A stretch of DNA of 64,000 nucleotides from Lunularia cruciata (taxonomy: Eukaryota; Streptophyta; Marchantiopsida; Lunulariales; Lunulariaceae): assembly GCA_948567375.1 (NCBI GenBank), contig OX419761.1, positions 188,501 to 252,500 on the forward strand, given 5' to 3'. Of this stretch, positions 38,189 through 47,081 are shown in pieces. Under the pieces are notes generated by a model that saw nothing but the letters and a program-made list of their open reading frames with translations, was not told the origin of the DNA and ran no database searches. The position numbers and the translations under genes are program-made. Position 1 is the stretch's first letter. The number at the start of each line of letters is the position of its first letter.

Positions 38189-38194
38189 GCTGTC
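38185..38194. repeat. Palindrome at the B1/A2 junction
   Basis: GACAGCTGTC is a perfect 10-bp palindrome made of the element's two terminal sequences (GACA and TGTC) with GC between them. It looks like a joined-ends junction, as in circular two-LTR DNA. Confidence 0.8.
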
Positions 38195-38297
38195 GTGCGT
38201 ATATACATCGCTACACAACATACATCGCTGTCAACATCATACACTATAAAAGCAAAACTCACACATAAGTCATACATAGACTCTAAAGTGCCACAAT
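38191..38297 (-). repeat. MT-3 inner B unit (B1)
   Basis: A 107-bp direct repeat of B2. It starts, on the minus strand, directly after the G-run at 38298-38308, the normal place for a 3' LTR to begin. Confidence 0.92.
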
Positions 38298-38308
38298 CGC
38301 CCCCCTAG
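38298..38308 (-). promoter_or_regulatory. MT-3 polypurine tract candidate
   Basis: CTAGGGGGGCG on the minus strand, immediately before B1. The same G-run precedes B1 in MT-2. It probably primes plus-strand synthesis, so the reverse-transcription LTR would be B followed by A. Confidence 0.6.
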
Positions 38309-38464
38309 CTGGCGGTTAGGTCCCTCTAACTCCAGATAGCCATCTACTCTAAGTATATGGTATACCCTCTAATGGGCAAAGATCAGGAGGCCGGGTGCTA
38401 TGGAGCCCCATCGTTAGTCGCCTGTCTGCAATCTATACCATATAAAGAATGAACTAGCTATAGG

Positions 38465-39778
38465 TCAAGTACATCTAGGACATAACCACTGTCCCTGAGG
38501 AACCACCGTGAGGGGAGGAGTCATACATGCCATATGCCATCCTCTAGAATAGCTATCACACACTAACATAGTAGCAGCTCCACCAGAAGAGCCACATAAC
38601 ATACACCTCAAGCCTGCACGTACAAGTGCCAAGCTTGGGTCCATCGTACCATCAATGTTTGGAAGGTGGCATGGCGCACAATTGCGCACATGATCCTTCC
38701 AAACAACACCATCATGTCCTTCTAACAAAAGGACTCCAGATGGCAAAACCTCGCGCACTCTCAAGATAGTGCGGCCTGTAGAAACATCAAGTGTCATCGG
38801 TGCTGTCTGCTGTAGATATACATAGTCACCTGGATGAAATCGACGGATCGAGGGTCTATAACCTCCTCCTCGAATGGTAGCATAGCGTAAAGTATCTCTA
38901 TGCTGAGCAATCGCCAAGTTCTCAAAGGCCATCGGCCTCACTCTCCGAAAGATCTCTGCCCACTGAGAACATGCGCTCATCCATACATCGGGGTCATCCA
39001 AGTCCAAAACTACAGTAGCATCTTGATGAATGGCTGCAGGTAAATCTGGATCTCGTCCATAGAGTAGAAAGTATGGAGAGAAGGATGCTAAGGAGGCTTG
39101 CCGGCTGAACCAATAGCCCATGGCCAACCAAGGTAACTGGAGATCCCAATCTCCCAAGTGGCCTCTCTGCAAACCATACTTTCGCAATCCTCTCTTCACC
39201 GTCTGAACCACTCTCTCTGCTAAGCCATCTGCCTCAGGGTGATCTCGGGATGTAGTACGATGATCAATCAAAGCCTTGTCACACAAGACCTGAAACTCTC
39301 CTAAGAACTCTGTACCCTGATCAGTCAAAACCTCAGCTGGTGCACCAAAATGACTAAGAACTCCATCCAGGAACAAGTAAGCTGTCCCTTCACTAGACTT
39401 GTCAGGAAGTGCCACCAACTCAATCCACTTGGAGAACTGCTCCACCATCACCAAAACATACCGATGATGTCTCACAGTCAACGGTAAAGGTCCGGCAAAG
39501 TCCAAACTCCAACGGTAACCCAATCCCATGATAGGTAATGGGTGTAACTGTGGCGTAGGAGCATTGAATGATGCTCTAACTCGGTCACAAACCATACATC
39601 TGGCAACAAACTGCTGTACCTCGGTCTGCATACCGCGCCACCAATAATGACTCTGAAGTAAGCTATATGTACGCTTTACTCCAAAATGTCCTAGCTCCTC
39701 ATGAGCATGACGGACCAATTGTGGTCTCTGTGATGGAAGTGGTACTACTCGCACTCTACCATCCTCCCATACACGCAA
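38465..39778 (-). CDS. MT-3 integrase with C-terminal PHD finger
   Basis: An open stretch of 437 residues. The zinc-binding N-terminal domain has H24/H26, H31, C61 and C64. The catalytic triad is intact: D93 (SLDFAGP), D153 (LTDQGTEF) and E188 (DGLAER). The C-terminal domain (about 310-380) includes GDYVYLQQ. Residues 392-436 form a PHD finger: C392, C395, C407, then Tyr at 410 where the fourth Cys is expected, H415, C418, C433 and C436, with the typical GWH and QWLCPRC blocks. The integrase would insert element DNA; PHD fingers usually read histone H3 tails. The fragment at 48190-48763 has Cys at the position of Y410, so the ancestor probably had the full zinc set. The frame was once continuous with RT; a 7-base deletion near 39790, relative to MT-2, now separates them. 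Confidence 0.9.
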   Translation of the reverse strand: MRVWEDGRVRVVPLPSQRPQLVRHAHEELGHFGVKRTYSLLQSHYWWRGMQTEVQQFVARCMVCDRVRASFNAPTPQLHPLPIMGLGYRWSLDFAGPLPLTVRHHRYVLVMVEQFSKWIELVALPDKSSEGTAYLFLDGVLSHFGAPAEVLTDQGTEFLGEFQVLCDKALIDHRTTSRDHPEADGLAERVVQTVKRGLRKYGLQRGHLGDWDLQLPWLAMGYWFSRQASLASFSPYFLLYGRDPDLPAAIHQDATVVLDLDDPDVWMSACSQWAEIFRRVRPMAFENLAIAQHRDTLRYATIRGGGYRPSIRRFHPGDYVYLQQTAPMTLDVSTGRTILRVREVLPSGVLLLEGHDGVVWKDHVRNCAPCHLPNIDGTMDPSLALVRAGLRCMLCGSSGGAATMLVCDSYSRGWHMACMTPPLTVVPQGQWLCPRCT

Positions 39779-41463
39779 AAGGTGTCCAATCTGAACCGTC
39801 TGGCTCGCTGAAGAACACGGTCTCTCTCCTTGGCCCCAACTGTGCCACCCACAACACCAGTGCGAAGATAGTCCATCACTAAGACATCATCATGAATGTC
39901 TCGCTGAACTGTACCAATATCTTCACTCTCTGGATCTGTGACCTCAATAACTCCTCTTGTATGAGCTGAGAGAGATACCCCTAAAGTCTCTGCAAATACA
40001 CATAGAAAGGCCAATGCATGCCAACCTGGCACCATCTCCTCATCTGTCTCACCATGCCAATGTGCTCCGGTCTGATCCTGCTGGCTGGGACATGGGTTTC
40101 TACTCAACCCATCTCCATCACGGTTCACCACTCCAGGTCTGTGAACAACCGTGAAATCATACTCTTGTAAAATCAGAGCCCATCGTGCAAGCTTCCCTGA
40201 AAGCTTGTCAGACTGCATCAACCACTTCAGAGGCTGATGATCAGTGATGAGAGTGGAGGGGTTACCAAATAGGTAACATCGGAAATGTGCTACTGCCCAA
40301 ACTGCTACCAAGCACTCTCCCTCATATGAACTATACTTGGCCTCCGCTGAATTGTTGGAGCGACTAGCATAGGCCACCACAAACTCCTTCTCCTCATCAT
40401 CATGCTGGGTGAGCACCGCTCCAAGCCCCAACATACTCCAATCAGTGTGAACCTGAAATGGTCGTCCCCTGATCGGTCTCCTCAAAATAGGAGCAGATGT
40501 CAACCTCTCCTTGAGCTCTACAAAAGCTCTCTCCTGCTCATCTCCCCAACACCACTCCTGTGTAAGCTTGGTCAGCTTTGTCAAGGCCTTGGCAATGGCA
40601 CTAAATCCTCTAACATAGCGGCGATAGAAGTTCGCCAACCCAAGGAATGCTCGCACTCTGCTCACATCCGTAGGCCGAGGAATACGTGCAATAGCCTCCA
40701 CCTTGGTCTGCTGGACACCAAGTCCTCCGGGGTAGATAGTGTGACCCAAATACTCAACCTGCTCGTGGAAGAACCTACACTTCCCAGGATGTAGTTTGAG
40801 TCCATGAGATCTCAACCTCTCAAACACCTCCAACAATTGTCTCTCATGCTCCTCCACAGTAGTGCTATAAACCAAAATGTCATCAATATAGCACCGAGCA
40901 AAATCCAATCCAGCTAGGATCCTATCCATGACCCTTTGGAACTCAGCAGGAGCATTCTTTAACCCAAATGGTAAGAACCTCCATTGATATAACACATCCT
41001 TGCCGTGAGGATCAATAGCCCAAAATGCTGTCTTGGACTTATCCTCCTCCCTGATCGGCAACTGATGATATCCCGCTCGAAGATCCAAAGTACTGAAGAC
41101 CTTTGCATGCCCAATCGCATCAAAAATCTCCTTCGGTGTAGGCATGGCATACCGATCAGCCCTGGTCTGTCGGTTGATAGGACGGTAATCTCCACACATC
41201 CGCCTATCTGTATAGTTGCCATGCATATCCTTCTTGGCTGGCATCACTGTCGTTGATGCATACTCTCCATGTGAAATCTCCACCAAACCATCCTCAAAAA
41301 GGTCACTACTCCGGCTCTGAATCAATGTCCTCTCCATATCACTATATCGATAAGGACGTCGGAAAACTGGTGTGTCGCTAGTCAGCTCAATCCGTATACC
41401 ATGTCCCTTCAGAGCACCCAAATCCTTCATACTGAAGGCAAAACAACTCGTGTGACTCCTCAA
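39745..41463 (-). CDS. MT-3 reverse transcriptase and RNase H
   Basis: An open stretch of 572 residues, in frame with the upstream methyltransferase across the TAG at 41572-41574. RT: RRPYRYS at 35-41, catalytic D127 (FSTLDLRAGYHQ) and YIDD at 192-195, LPFGLKNAPAEF, and the FLGLANFYRRYVRG connection at 273-286. RNase H: D341 (VHTDWSM), E381/E383 (YEGECLVAV), D408 (TDHQPLKWL) and D449/D451. Everything needed for polymerase and RNase H activity is visible. The last 15 residues are out of frame because of the 7-base deletion, and the reading should continue into the integrase. It copies element RNA into DNA. Confidence 0.92.
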   Translation of the reverse strand: MRSHTSCFAFSMKDLGALKGHGIRIELTSDTPVFRRPYRYSDMERTLIQSRSSDLFEDGLVEISHGEYASTTVMPAKKDMHGNYTDRRMCGDYRPINRQTRADRYAMPTPKEIFDAIGHAKVFSTLDLRAGYHQLPIREEDKSKTAFWAIDPHGKDVLYQWRFLPFGLKNAPAEFQRVMDRILAGLDFARCYIDDILVYSTTVEEHERQLLEVFERLRSHGLKLHPGKCRFFHEQVEYLGHTIYPGGLGVQQTKVEAIARIPRPTDVSRVRAFLGLANFYRRYVRGFSAIAKALTKLTKLTQEWCWGDEQERAFVELKERLTSAPILRRPIRGRPFQVHTDWSMLGLGAVLTQHDDEEKEFVVAYASRSNNSAEAKYSSYEGECLVAVWAVAHFRCYLFGNPSTLITDHQPLKWLMQSDKLSGKLARWALILQEYDFTVVHRPGVVNRDGDGLSRNPCPSQQDQTGAHWHGETDEEMVPGWHALAFLCVFAETLGVSLSAHTRGVIEVTDPESEDIGTVQRDIHDDVLVMDYLRTGVVGGTVGAKERDRVLQRARRFRLDTFCVYGRMVECE

Positions 41464-41571
41464 AAACCTCCAAACCCTCCGTCTTTCCTCTCCAATAAGC
41501 TTGGGTCCAAGATCTGGCTCCCAAGTATCCTCTGTAACAATAGTAGGAGTGGAAGACGTACTGACTAGCTG

Positions 41572-42984
41572 CTACACTGGGCCCTTGGGAGCAATGGTGT
41601 CATGCTCCCGACCACTAGAGGTTCCAACCTCTGTGTGAAAAACTCTCTCCACTCTAGCTGCAAGCTCCATACGTCCTCTGGCTGCATCCCATGTGGACCA
41701 AGGGTGTAATCCAAGTAGCCCACGCTCACCTGGATGGACTCCAAGTAGACCACTCTCCCTAGTAGCTACTGGATGTGTCCCAAGAATACCATGTCCACTC
41801 GGTCCATCGCCCCCAGCATGTGCCTGAATCGTCTCGATAGGCACAGGGCTCACAAGTGTCCGAGTGGTGATGCCTATCAAGCGCATCCTACGCTGCTCTG
41901 CCAAACCAAGGCTCACAATCCAGGTCAAACAGTTCAAGTCCATAGCCTGACCTAACACCTGATGCCTGGATGCCTCTGACACTGTTGGAACAGCGGTAAT
42001 ACCGGTGCGAAAACCCATCGCCCGCTCTCTCTCATCAGCATTGGGCTCCACCAACTGCTGTAACTGTGAGTCCCAAACAAGTCTAGGTCCTCCCTCTCGA
42101 AAAGCATGAGAGCCTGGGAAACTCATGAGTGTGGGAAATGCAGCTCTAGGCTGTCCAACTAGGTTCACCACTGCCATAGGTGACCTATCAGCCACTACCA
42201 CTGTCTGAGACTGACGCCCAACATCCAAGATATCATCAACAAGGATGTGGTCAAGTCGCTGAATCCCATCATAACTACGCTGTAGAACCTCTTTGGGTAA
42301 AAGGTTTGTCCACCAAAGACGAAGACGATGAGCCCGTGATCCCACTCTGGCTGCATCTAACAATACAGTAGGTCCCATCCAAGAATGGACCTGATGTGTA
42401 CTCACCACCACTCTAGTGCGAGAATCACCCAACAAAGGAACGTTCTCCAAAAGGTAAGCTGGAGAAACAGACTGATGAACCTGGAGATGTCGTAATATCC
42501 GTAACATCTCCCAAAACACGCCAGAATGAGGATCCTAAAGACCCAAACCGCGGCTTGCACGTGTATGTCCCTGACATGGCCATCCAGAAATCACCAAGTG
42601 AATAGGCCCATGTCTCTCTAGGTCATGCGCCCCCAGTAAGGAAATGTCTCCTGGTAAGGCCTTCTGGTAACCTCTGACTGCTGACATCGGTAATAACTCC
42701 GGATACCGATAGGCCAAGTGTGCCACATGATGTAGAGAGACTCGCCTAGCAGTCTCATCTCTCTCTATATACAAGTACCTCTGTACTCGGATACCCACCT
42801 GTAACACCGCAGCTAGTCCGGTGCTGATCCCACCAAACAACTCCAATAGACATATCCCCTCTACTGGATACTGCCAAGCAATGAGTGTGGTATCCAGAGG
42901 TGTCAAAGCAATTGCCTCTGGAGGCTCATCCTCACACTCATCCCCTGATGGTACGAAGGCTCCACTCCAAGCATGCTTCACCAA
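41572..42984 (-). pseudogene. MT-3 C5 cytosine DNA methyltransferase domain
   Basis: Two stretches in one frame (42984-42535, 149 residues; 42519-41572, 315 residues) separated by a TAG at 42535-42537 that is CAA in MT-2. First part: SAM-binding motif I ELFGGISTGLAAV at 48-60, an acidic motif II position (E74 in YIERDETAR), and motif IV GWPCQGH with catalytic C137 (codon 42574-42576). Second part: motif VI LLENVP at 23-28, motif VIII SRAHRLRLWW at 61-70, a target-recognition region (about 71-155), motif IX ADERERAMGF at 161-170 and motif X HQVLGQAMDLN at 186-196. The canonical order I to X and the ELFGGISTGL-type motif I point to DNMT3-like enzymes, not rearranged DRM. The family transfers methyl groups from SAM to cytosine C5. 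Residues 244-273 hold three GxLGxHP repeats. Confidence 0.9.
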
Positions 42985-42999
42985 CTGCTCCGCATGCTA

Positions 43000-43386
43000 C
43001 TACAATGCCTCCTCTGAACTCCACAATGGAACATCCAAGGTGGATAGAACAATCCCACTCGTACTCCATAGCCGAGTGATCTCCTCTGGTACTAGAGTAT
43101 CCTCTGCATGGACGTTCCCCTCCAACAAGTCACCAGGCCAAGTAACTACACCGCTGAAAGCTAAAACTGATGCTGCCATGGTCCCAGACTGTAGTGAGCC
43201 AAGACTGCCACTACTGAAGCGTACTGGTAGGCGACATACCCGTCCCTCACCAGACTGCCAACCAGGTCTATAAGAGGTTGTCTCTTCCCAATAGTCAATG
43301 CTAAAACCCATAGGGTATAACATTGCTCCCCCAACTAGCACATCATATGACTCAGCTATTGTCGCAATAGCCTGAGCTCTCACCAC
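43000..43386 (-). pseudogene. MT-3 protease C-terminal part and linker to methyltransferase
   Basis: A 128-residue stretch in the same frame as gag-protease and methyltransferase, bounded by TAG codons at 43417-43419 and 43000-43002. The segment DVLVGGAMLYPMG looks like the late retropepsin strand and is followed by DYWEETTSYRPGWQSGEG. The rest is a linker without known domain. The downstream TAG is CAA in MT-2. The upstream TAG is shared with MT-2 but is CAA in MT-1 (near 23508). Confidence 0.6.
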
Positions 43387-43416
43387 CGAGCTATCAGTCG
43401 GATGACCAGGCTGAAC

Positions 43417-45513
43417 CTAGACAACAAGCTCCCCACGTGTGATGTACTGTGTCGAACCACCACCTAGAGATGTCTGGATCTGAAATGGACACCTCTCCAC
43501 ATCGGTCTTCCGTAACTCCAGACCAACAACTGCAGCCTTCCCCAACATAAGGGGCTGCGCACCAGAGTCTAACAAGACTCTCTGTGGTGTATAGACCTTC
43601 CCTGAAGGTCCCACTAAACAAAAGATCCCCCTCTGGTTATCCAATAGGACAACACCAGGTGTAAACCGCGCTCTCTCAAAGGCCGGTCTAGTTGGCAACT
43701 CCTCCAGTCTAGCCGCTGTTGCCTGCCATAAACCACTGGTCGCTGAACGGATCCCATGCTCCTCAACCAAGTCAGATCCACTACCAACCACCTCTGCTCT
43801 AGTAGTAGAAACCGCACCATCCCTACTCTCACACAACGTGGCAGCCAACCGGAACACTGGGGCTGGGTCAACTCCCAATGTAAACATGTCACTGGCTGAA
43901 AATAAAGGATGCCGCATAATTAGCTGAGCTGCCCCCAACATCATGCTAGACTCAGTCTGTGTAGTAGTAGGTGGCTGACTAGCAGGTACTCCATCAAGTA
44001 CTCCATCACCACCTACCACACCTGCACTCGGATGTCTAGGAACCATGGATGTCGTCTGCAATGCCTCAGATAGCGTGAAAGACTGGGGAAGTCTGACCTG
44101 TCTCCCAACCTCTCCTCTCTGTGGGTCCAACTCCACTGATGCTCCTCTAGGCTCTGGAGCACGTACTGCACTCCTAGTCACTGCTGCAGATGCATCCACC
44201 TGTGCTGCTCTGCACATGAAGTCCAAAGCATCTCTATCACCAGCATATGAGGTGGAAGCCTCCGCACCCGAATCTGATTTCCTCTGAGCAATAGCCATAC
44301 TAGCCAATCTCTGCTCCAACTGCTCAATCCGAGTAGCCATAGCTGTGTCAGAAGTAAGGGCAGGTACTGCACCCCTACTAGGTGTAGATCCTCTACCACC
44401 ACCTCTACCACCTCGTCCTCCATGAACTGGAGCTCCTCTACTACCTGCCATAGCAGCCCTACCACTCTGTAACTCCGGGTGTAGGTCAAAACACCGGTCA
44501 CTAGTGTGACCAAATCTGTGGCAATGCTCACACTGCCTCTGTGCTGGCTGTGATGCACCAGAGGTATCAGGTCCGCTGCCCTGAGTACACTCTCTCCTAT
44601 GGTGAGGTCCACCACAAGTCCAACAAGCAACACCACCACTCACTGGCTGCTGTTGACCCGAAAATGAGGGTAAGGGTCTAACTCCACTAGGCCCTCCACT
44701 CGCTCCATAGGATCTGGGCTGTCCACCCTGTCCTCGAAAACCAACTGGGCGTGGTGCACTCTGCTGCACTCTAGAAGAAGTCACAACCATGGATGAGGTC
44801 TCTCTACCAAATCCAGCTGTCACCACTCTCTCCTCCACCATGTTGAGCTCAATACGCTCAGCCAAACCAAAGACTACTGCCAAAGTGGGCGAAGTAGCCT
44901 GCAACAACGTAGCATCACGAACTCTACGTCGCAACTCCTTGTCCAGTATCCCATACCAAAACTGGACTGCCTGGGCCTCAGTAACTCCCTGAGTGAAACT
45001 GATCAGCCGCCTCATGCGAGTATATGCCTCGCGTAGGCTCTCTCCAGCCTTCCGCTGGAACTCCTGCAAGCTCCTCAGCTTGTCAATCCGCACTCCCTGG
45101 TAGTTCTGCCTCAAACATAAGAAGAACTCCACCATGGGGTTAAACCCCAGTACCACACCACCTCCTGTAGCGGTACCTCCACTCGTAGTAGCACTATCTC
45201 CAGCTAGTGCACCTCCACTAGCTCCACCAACACTACTTGAGCTAGAACTCGTGGGTACAGCCGATCTACTCCTGGCCACCGAGCCTGAAGTGATGGAGAC
45301 ATAGTGTGGAGACCAATATTGTCTCCATAACTCAATCTCCTCCAAATGAGCTCTCCTGAACTCATGGTAGTCGTCCATCGGTGGACCCTCCAAGTGCTGA
45401 AACAACCCCTTCCATGCCATGAAAGGTGTGAACAAAGTCGGGTTCCGCATCTGCTGCAGATCACACCAACTATCAAACTCTTGGATGAAGTCATCCAACT
45501 CAATGGTACCCAC
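43417..45513 (-). CDS. MT-3 gag-protease
   Basis: An open stretch of 698 residues. A gag core lies at about 120-235 (MVEFFLCLRQNYQG, LREAYTRMRRLI, LRRRVRDATLLQ). Two zinc knuckles follow: CWTCGGPHHRREC at 297-309 (spacing slightly off) and CEHCHRFGHTSDRC at 328-341 (perfect CX2CX4HX4C). An RG-rich segment spans 360-380 and a short coiled coil 393-412. The aspartic protease active site is LLDSGAQ at 647-653. It would build the particle and process the polyprotein. The frame extends upstream to about 45858 across a TAG at 45556-45558 that is AAG in MT-2; the natural start is uncertain because no ATG is obvious there. Confidence 0.88.
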   Translation of the reverse strand: MGTIELDDFIQEFDSWCDLQQMRNPTLFTPFMAWKGLFQHLEGPPMDDYHEFRRAHLEEIELWRQYWSPHYVSITSGSVARSRSAVPTSSSSSSVGGASGGALAGDSATTSGGTATGGGVVLGFNPMVEFFLCLRQNYQGVRIDKLRSLQEFQRKAGESLREAYTRMRRLISFTQGVTEAQAVQFWYGILDKELRRRVRDATLLQATSPTLAVVFGLAERIELNMVEERVVTAGFGRETSSMVVTSSRVQQSAPRPVGFRGQGGQPRSYGASGGPSGVRPLPSFSGQQQPVSGGVACWTCGGPHHRRECTQGSGPDTSGASQPAQRQCEHCHRFGHTSDRCFDLHPELQSGRAAMAGSRGAPVHGGRGGRGGGRGSTPSRGAVPALTSDTAMATRIEQLEQRLASMAIAQRKSDSGAEASTSYAGDRDALDFMCRAAQVDASAAVTRSAVRAPEPRGASVELDPQRGEVGRQVRLPQSFTLSEALQTTSMVPRHPSAGVVGGDGVLDGVPASQPPTTTQTESSMMLGAAQLIMRHPLFSASDMFTLGVDPAPVFRLAATLCESRDGAVSTTRAEVVGSGSDLVEEHGIRSATSGLWQATAARLEELPTRPAFERARFTPGVVLLDNQRGIFCLVGPSGKVYTPQRVLLDSGAQPLMLGKAAVVGLELRKTDVERCPFQIQTSLGGGSTQYITRGELVV

Positions 45514-45558
45514 TATACCAGAGTAACGCCTAGGGCCTTTGGAGGCCCCATAAATCTA

Positions 45559-45858
45559 GTCCATGTCCCACAACAACGGTGCGGACACACCAAGTGCACT
45601 CTCAACTGAATCAGCTCTTGTGTCGAACTCCAACTCAGAGTCAATCTCCTCCCTCACTGGGACCTGAGATACAGGCTGATATCGAGCACCACTCTGAGTA
45701 AACCCATTGTGTACTGCAGGGCTAACTCCTCTGGAATCTCCAAAGAACTCTGTCGTGACCACATAACTGCAACAGCAAACCCGAACCACCAACTGCAACC
45801 GCAAGTCGCAACCGCAAGTACCCCACCAAGTGCCAACACCACCATGTGCCGACACCAA
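45559..45858 (-). pseudogene. MT-3 N-terminal extension of gag
   Basis: About 100 codons in frame with gag, opened from a GTG. The last third (EIDSELEFDTRADSVESALG) is conserved in MT-2 and readable in MT-1 near 5310-5390, so it is real coding sequence. It is separated from the main gag frame by the single TAG at 45556-45558. The first 50 codons may be leader. Confidence 0.55.
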
Positions 45859-47081
45859 CTAAACACCTCCCACTAATGTAACTCTACTGAGATAACTACA
45901 CTAGGGGAGAGGGCAACCTGTAACCTGCCATCATAACACGCACTCTCACGGTCTGCAGGTCATCACTTCCTGCCTCACCGGAGAGAAACAAAGGTAGTCT
46001 GACTGGTCATCACTCCAGCCTCACCACCGAGAGCACACCAGAGCACCAACGCTCAAAAGTCAAGGCACTTCACACAAACATGGTGCACAAACAAGAAGCA
46101 GAGAATAGAGGGGATTGAATCACAAGAAATCTAAACGAAAACCCTCCATCTCATAACACAACACGGGACTGACTCTGCCACCATTTGGCATTTGACATAA
46201 GAGTAGTTTGTATCTAAGTCCTAAGCTACCAGGATCACCAAGAATGGGATCAAACTGCCTCTACTAGCCAAAGCTACATGTGTATAGATAACAGTGGCAC
46301 AGTCACTATGACAACAAGTGAGGGTGGACCAGTTGGCTAGGGCACCAGTCTAGGAACAAGAGATCTAGGGGTCAAACCCTGTTGCGCACAATCTAGCAAG
46401 AAAGGCAGATTTTGCCAACCAATGACCAAGATCTACACTAAACTAGCTAGCCTCACGCCAGCAAGCTAGCTTGCTGGCCCTTCTAGGCCTTCGTAGCCTC
46501 TCATAGCCCACAGCCCTATGCCTCGAAGCCTCGAAGCCTCTAAACGCCGGAATTCAGCCAAATGAGGCCTTTCTTGTTGCCACTTCGAACCTCCTCCAAA
46601 ATCTGCGAAACTCCTCCAAACTAGCAAAACTTCTCCAAATCTGGCCCAAAATTTGACGTAAATCTGACGTAAAATCTGACGTAAACCCTAAAGATGGATG
46701 TCCGCCAAATCCCCCGCTAACTTTCCACTCGAGCCAAATTGACAAAACGGGTTTTTCCAAATCACAATTTCATGAGAAGAGCTTTCCAACTCCACCTTCA
46801 ATTTCACTTTCTGAGCCCAACTCGCAGCAAATTGGTCCTGCCTTCACCTCTTGAGCTCAAAATCACAACACTGCTCAAAAATTGCTCCTTCTTTGCTCAA
46901 AATTTGGCCAGCGCTTCCGCACACCGTCCGCCTAACTGCCAAATTTGCATCAACTACACGAGCTTCTGCACACTAGGGAAACACAGAACCTGAATCGAGC
47001 TACCACGATCCACCGAGCTTGGAGATACCACCAACACTCAACGTTCCTGCACCCGATTTCCCCTTGACTTCAGTTCTCTGA
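45859..47081 (-). other. MT-3 untranslated leader
   Basis: A 1.2-kb gene-free leader between A1 and gag, conserved in MT-1 and MT-2. Short CCACCAAGTGCCAACACC repeats lie near 45823-45850. The first bases after A1 (ATCAGAGAACTG) do not resemble a tRNA 3' end. Confidence 0.65.

Noticed and set aside
37634-38297. DIRS or Ngaro identity based on split repeats
   Set aside because: No tyrosine recombinase is encoded; a complete DDE integrase is present and a target duplication is made.
41572-42984. Methyltransferase as a captured host gene unrelated to the element
   Set aside because: It lies in frame with gag-protease and RT, and is found at the same place in three copies with separate insertion histories.
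41572-42984. Classification as a plant DRM-type enzyme
   Set aside because: DRM enzymes have motifs VI-X before I-IV; here motif I comes first.
45556-45558. Regulated stop near the gag start of MT-3
   Set aside because: MT-2 has AAG and MT-1 has GAG at this codon, so it is a private nonsense mutation.
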